From assembly GCA_934717895.1 (NCBI GenBank), contig CAKUZO010000025.1, positions 1 through 23,224 of the forward strand: a stretch of DNA of 23,224 bases, in the 5' to 3' direction. Shown piece after piece: positions 21,419 to 23,224 of the stretch (positions within the stretch are counted from its first letter, which is position 1; every line of letters begins with the position of its first letter). Both the position numbers and the translations under genes were made by a program. The notes beneath the pieces were generated by a model. That model was not told the origin of the DNA. It saw only the letters and a list, made by a program, of their open reading frames with translations, and did no database searches. Source of the DNA: an uncultured Candidatus Melainabacteria bacterium. Lineage in GTDB: Bacteria; Cyanobacteriota; Vampirovibrionia; Gastranaerophilales; Gastranaerophilaceae.

Positions 21419-21760
21419 ATGAAAAATATAAGAAATTTAGTAAAACTATTGTTATTGTTGGCATTTGGTGTGGTTGCGATGCCTGTTTTTGCGAGTTGTC
21501 CGATAAGTGGTGGAGCCTGTACCGCGTTTTCAAATTACAACAGTAAATCTTTGCAGGAAAAATATGCTCCTAATTACTTGCAAGAAATCCAAAAACCCAA
21601 TGCGTTTCAACCAAATTACGTAACACCATATTATAACGAGTTAATTAATACCGAAAGTAACAATGCGACTGCAAATCCACCGGCGAATGATTACAATTCA
21701 AACTGTCAATTTGGTGTTTGTTTGCCAGGTGTTGAAGGCGGTGGAAGTGTGTTGGAATAG
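21419..21760 (+). CDS. Small secreted protein with four cysteines
   Basis: 113 residues. A clear signal peptide (basic MKNIRNLVK, hydrophobic LLLLLAFGVVAMP, cleavage after VFA) leaves a mature protein of about 88 residues starting SCPISGGAC. It is rich in N, P, Y and Q, with a matching pair of cysteines near the end (CQFGVC), so two disulphides or metal ligands are likely, one near each end. No known family recognised. GAAAGG is before the ATG. Its 3' side is followed by a large inverted repeat. Confidence 0.75.
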   Translation: MKNIRNLVKLLLLLAFGVVAMPVFASCPISGGACTAFSNYNSKSLQEKYAPNYLQEIQKPNAFQPNYVTPYYNELINTESNNATANPPANDYNSNCQFGVCLPGVEGGGSVLE

Positions 21761-21772
21761 TTTGTTAATTTA

Positions 21773-21890
21773 GTGAGAGGTGAAAAGTGAGAAGTGAAAA
21801 GACCATTTAGTTCGCTTCGCTCAATAATAACTTTGGTGCGTAGCACTGTAACGGACTTTTCACTTTTCACCTTTCATTTTTCACTCCTCT
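21773..21890. repeat. Large imperfect inverted repeat before dnaK
   Basis: Left arm 21780-21801 (GTGAAAAGTGAGAAGTGAAA...) and right arm 21856-21877 pair in 19 of 22 positions, with further partial pairing outward (AGTGAGAG with CTCCTCT). The loop of 54 bases holds TTCGCTTCGCTC and a small hairpin GTGC-GTA-GCAC (21836-21846). Purine-rich direct repeats of GTGAAAAG make up the arms. Looks like a dispersed intergenic repeat element; it may end transcription of the upstream gene. The rest of 21761-22022 holds the dnaK promoter region. Confidence 0.7.
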
Positions 21891-21958
21891 TAAAATATTA
21901 ATTTTTTGTTTATTTTTTCAACCTTTTCAAAAAACAGTGTTATAAATAATAATATAGA

Positions 21959-21986
21959 TTGTAGGTGAGTATATAATCACTTGCAA
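21959..21986. promoter_or_regulatory. Inverted repeat over the dnaK -10 box
   Basis: TTGTAGGTGA (21959-21968) and TCACTTGCAA (21977-21986) match in 8 of 10 positions with an 8-base centre, and a perfect TATAAT (21972-21977) lies in the middle. It is 46 bases before the ATG. The layout suits a repressor site; it is not the usual CIRCE sequence (TTAGCACTC-N9-GAGTGCTAA) of HrcA. Confidence 0.45.
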
Positions 21987-22019
21987 CAAAATAAAATTTA
22001 ATTGAAAAGGAGATAATAA

Positions 22020-23224
<1,205 letters not shown>

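Noticed and set aside
21959..21986. CIRCE element for HrcA
   Set aside because: Arms TTGTAGGTGA/TCACTTGCAA do not match TTAGCACTC/GAGTGCTAA, so I list it as an unassigned palindrome.

Overview
The window is AT-rich bacterial chromosome, densely coded on both strands, from an anaerobic bacterium with an outer membrane. Evidence for the cell type is a TonB C-terminal domain, an N-terminal lipobox, a reverse-order rubrerythrin and an anaerobic-style ferredoxin-nitroreductase fusion. One protein (20700..21293) starts with the short N-terminal motif NNISFQGK. From memory this motif is common in gut non-photosynthetic relatives of cyanobacteria (Melainabacteria / Vampirovibrionia, order Gastranaerophilales), so I suggest that group, without having run a search.

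Layout. Bases 1-207 hold the start of a glucose-6-phosphate isomerase gene (minus). Bases 304-2378 hold a three-gene membrane operon (minus): two paralogous membrane proteins flank a tail-anchored TPR protein. Bases 2451-3808 hold prmC and a small unknown gene (minus). Bases 3955-7833 hold a tightly coupled plus-strand operon: a lipoprotein with a membrane segment and two zinc ribbons, a zinc-ribbon/membrane/coiled-coil protein, and a large secreted TPR protein ending in a TonB C-terminal domain. A small helix-turn-helix gene (7959-8144) then meets proA tail to tail.

Bases 8146-11348 carry proB and proA (proline synthesis, minus strand), split by a ParDE-like toxin-antitoxin pair and a cluster of palindromic repeats. 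The split segment is bounded by an exact 26-bp direct repeat, one copy of which carries the proA ribosome binding site. Next come a ferredoxin-nitroreductase (plus), a small unknown gene (plus), a zinc-ribbon protein (minus), a DUF805-like membrane protein (minus), a 1012-residue UvrD-type helicase fused to a RecB-type nuclease with an apparent Fe-S cluster (minus), and a ROK-family glucokinase (minus) divergent from purB (plus). Reverse rubrerythrin, a repeat-bearing intergenic region, a YkgJ-like cysteine-cluster protein, the NNISFQGK protein (minus), a small secreted protein and the first 400 codons of dnaK complete the window.

How the parts relate. Glucose-6-phosphate isomerase and ROK glucokinase point to sugar uptake feeding glycolysis. 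proB/proA, purB, prmC and dnaK are housekeeping. The least understood parts are the operons at 304-2378 and 3955-7833, the disrupted proBA locus with its paired hairpins, and four genes (3293..3808, proB, purB, 20270..20695) whose -10 boxes lie only 6-7 bases before the ATG with no Shine-Dalgarno sequence, suggesting leaderless mRNAs. No tRNA, rRNA, CRISPR array or insertion-sequence transposase was seen.
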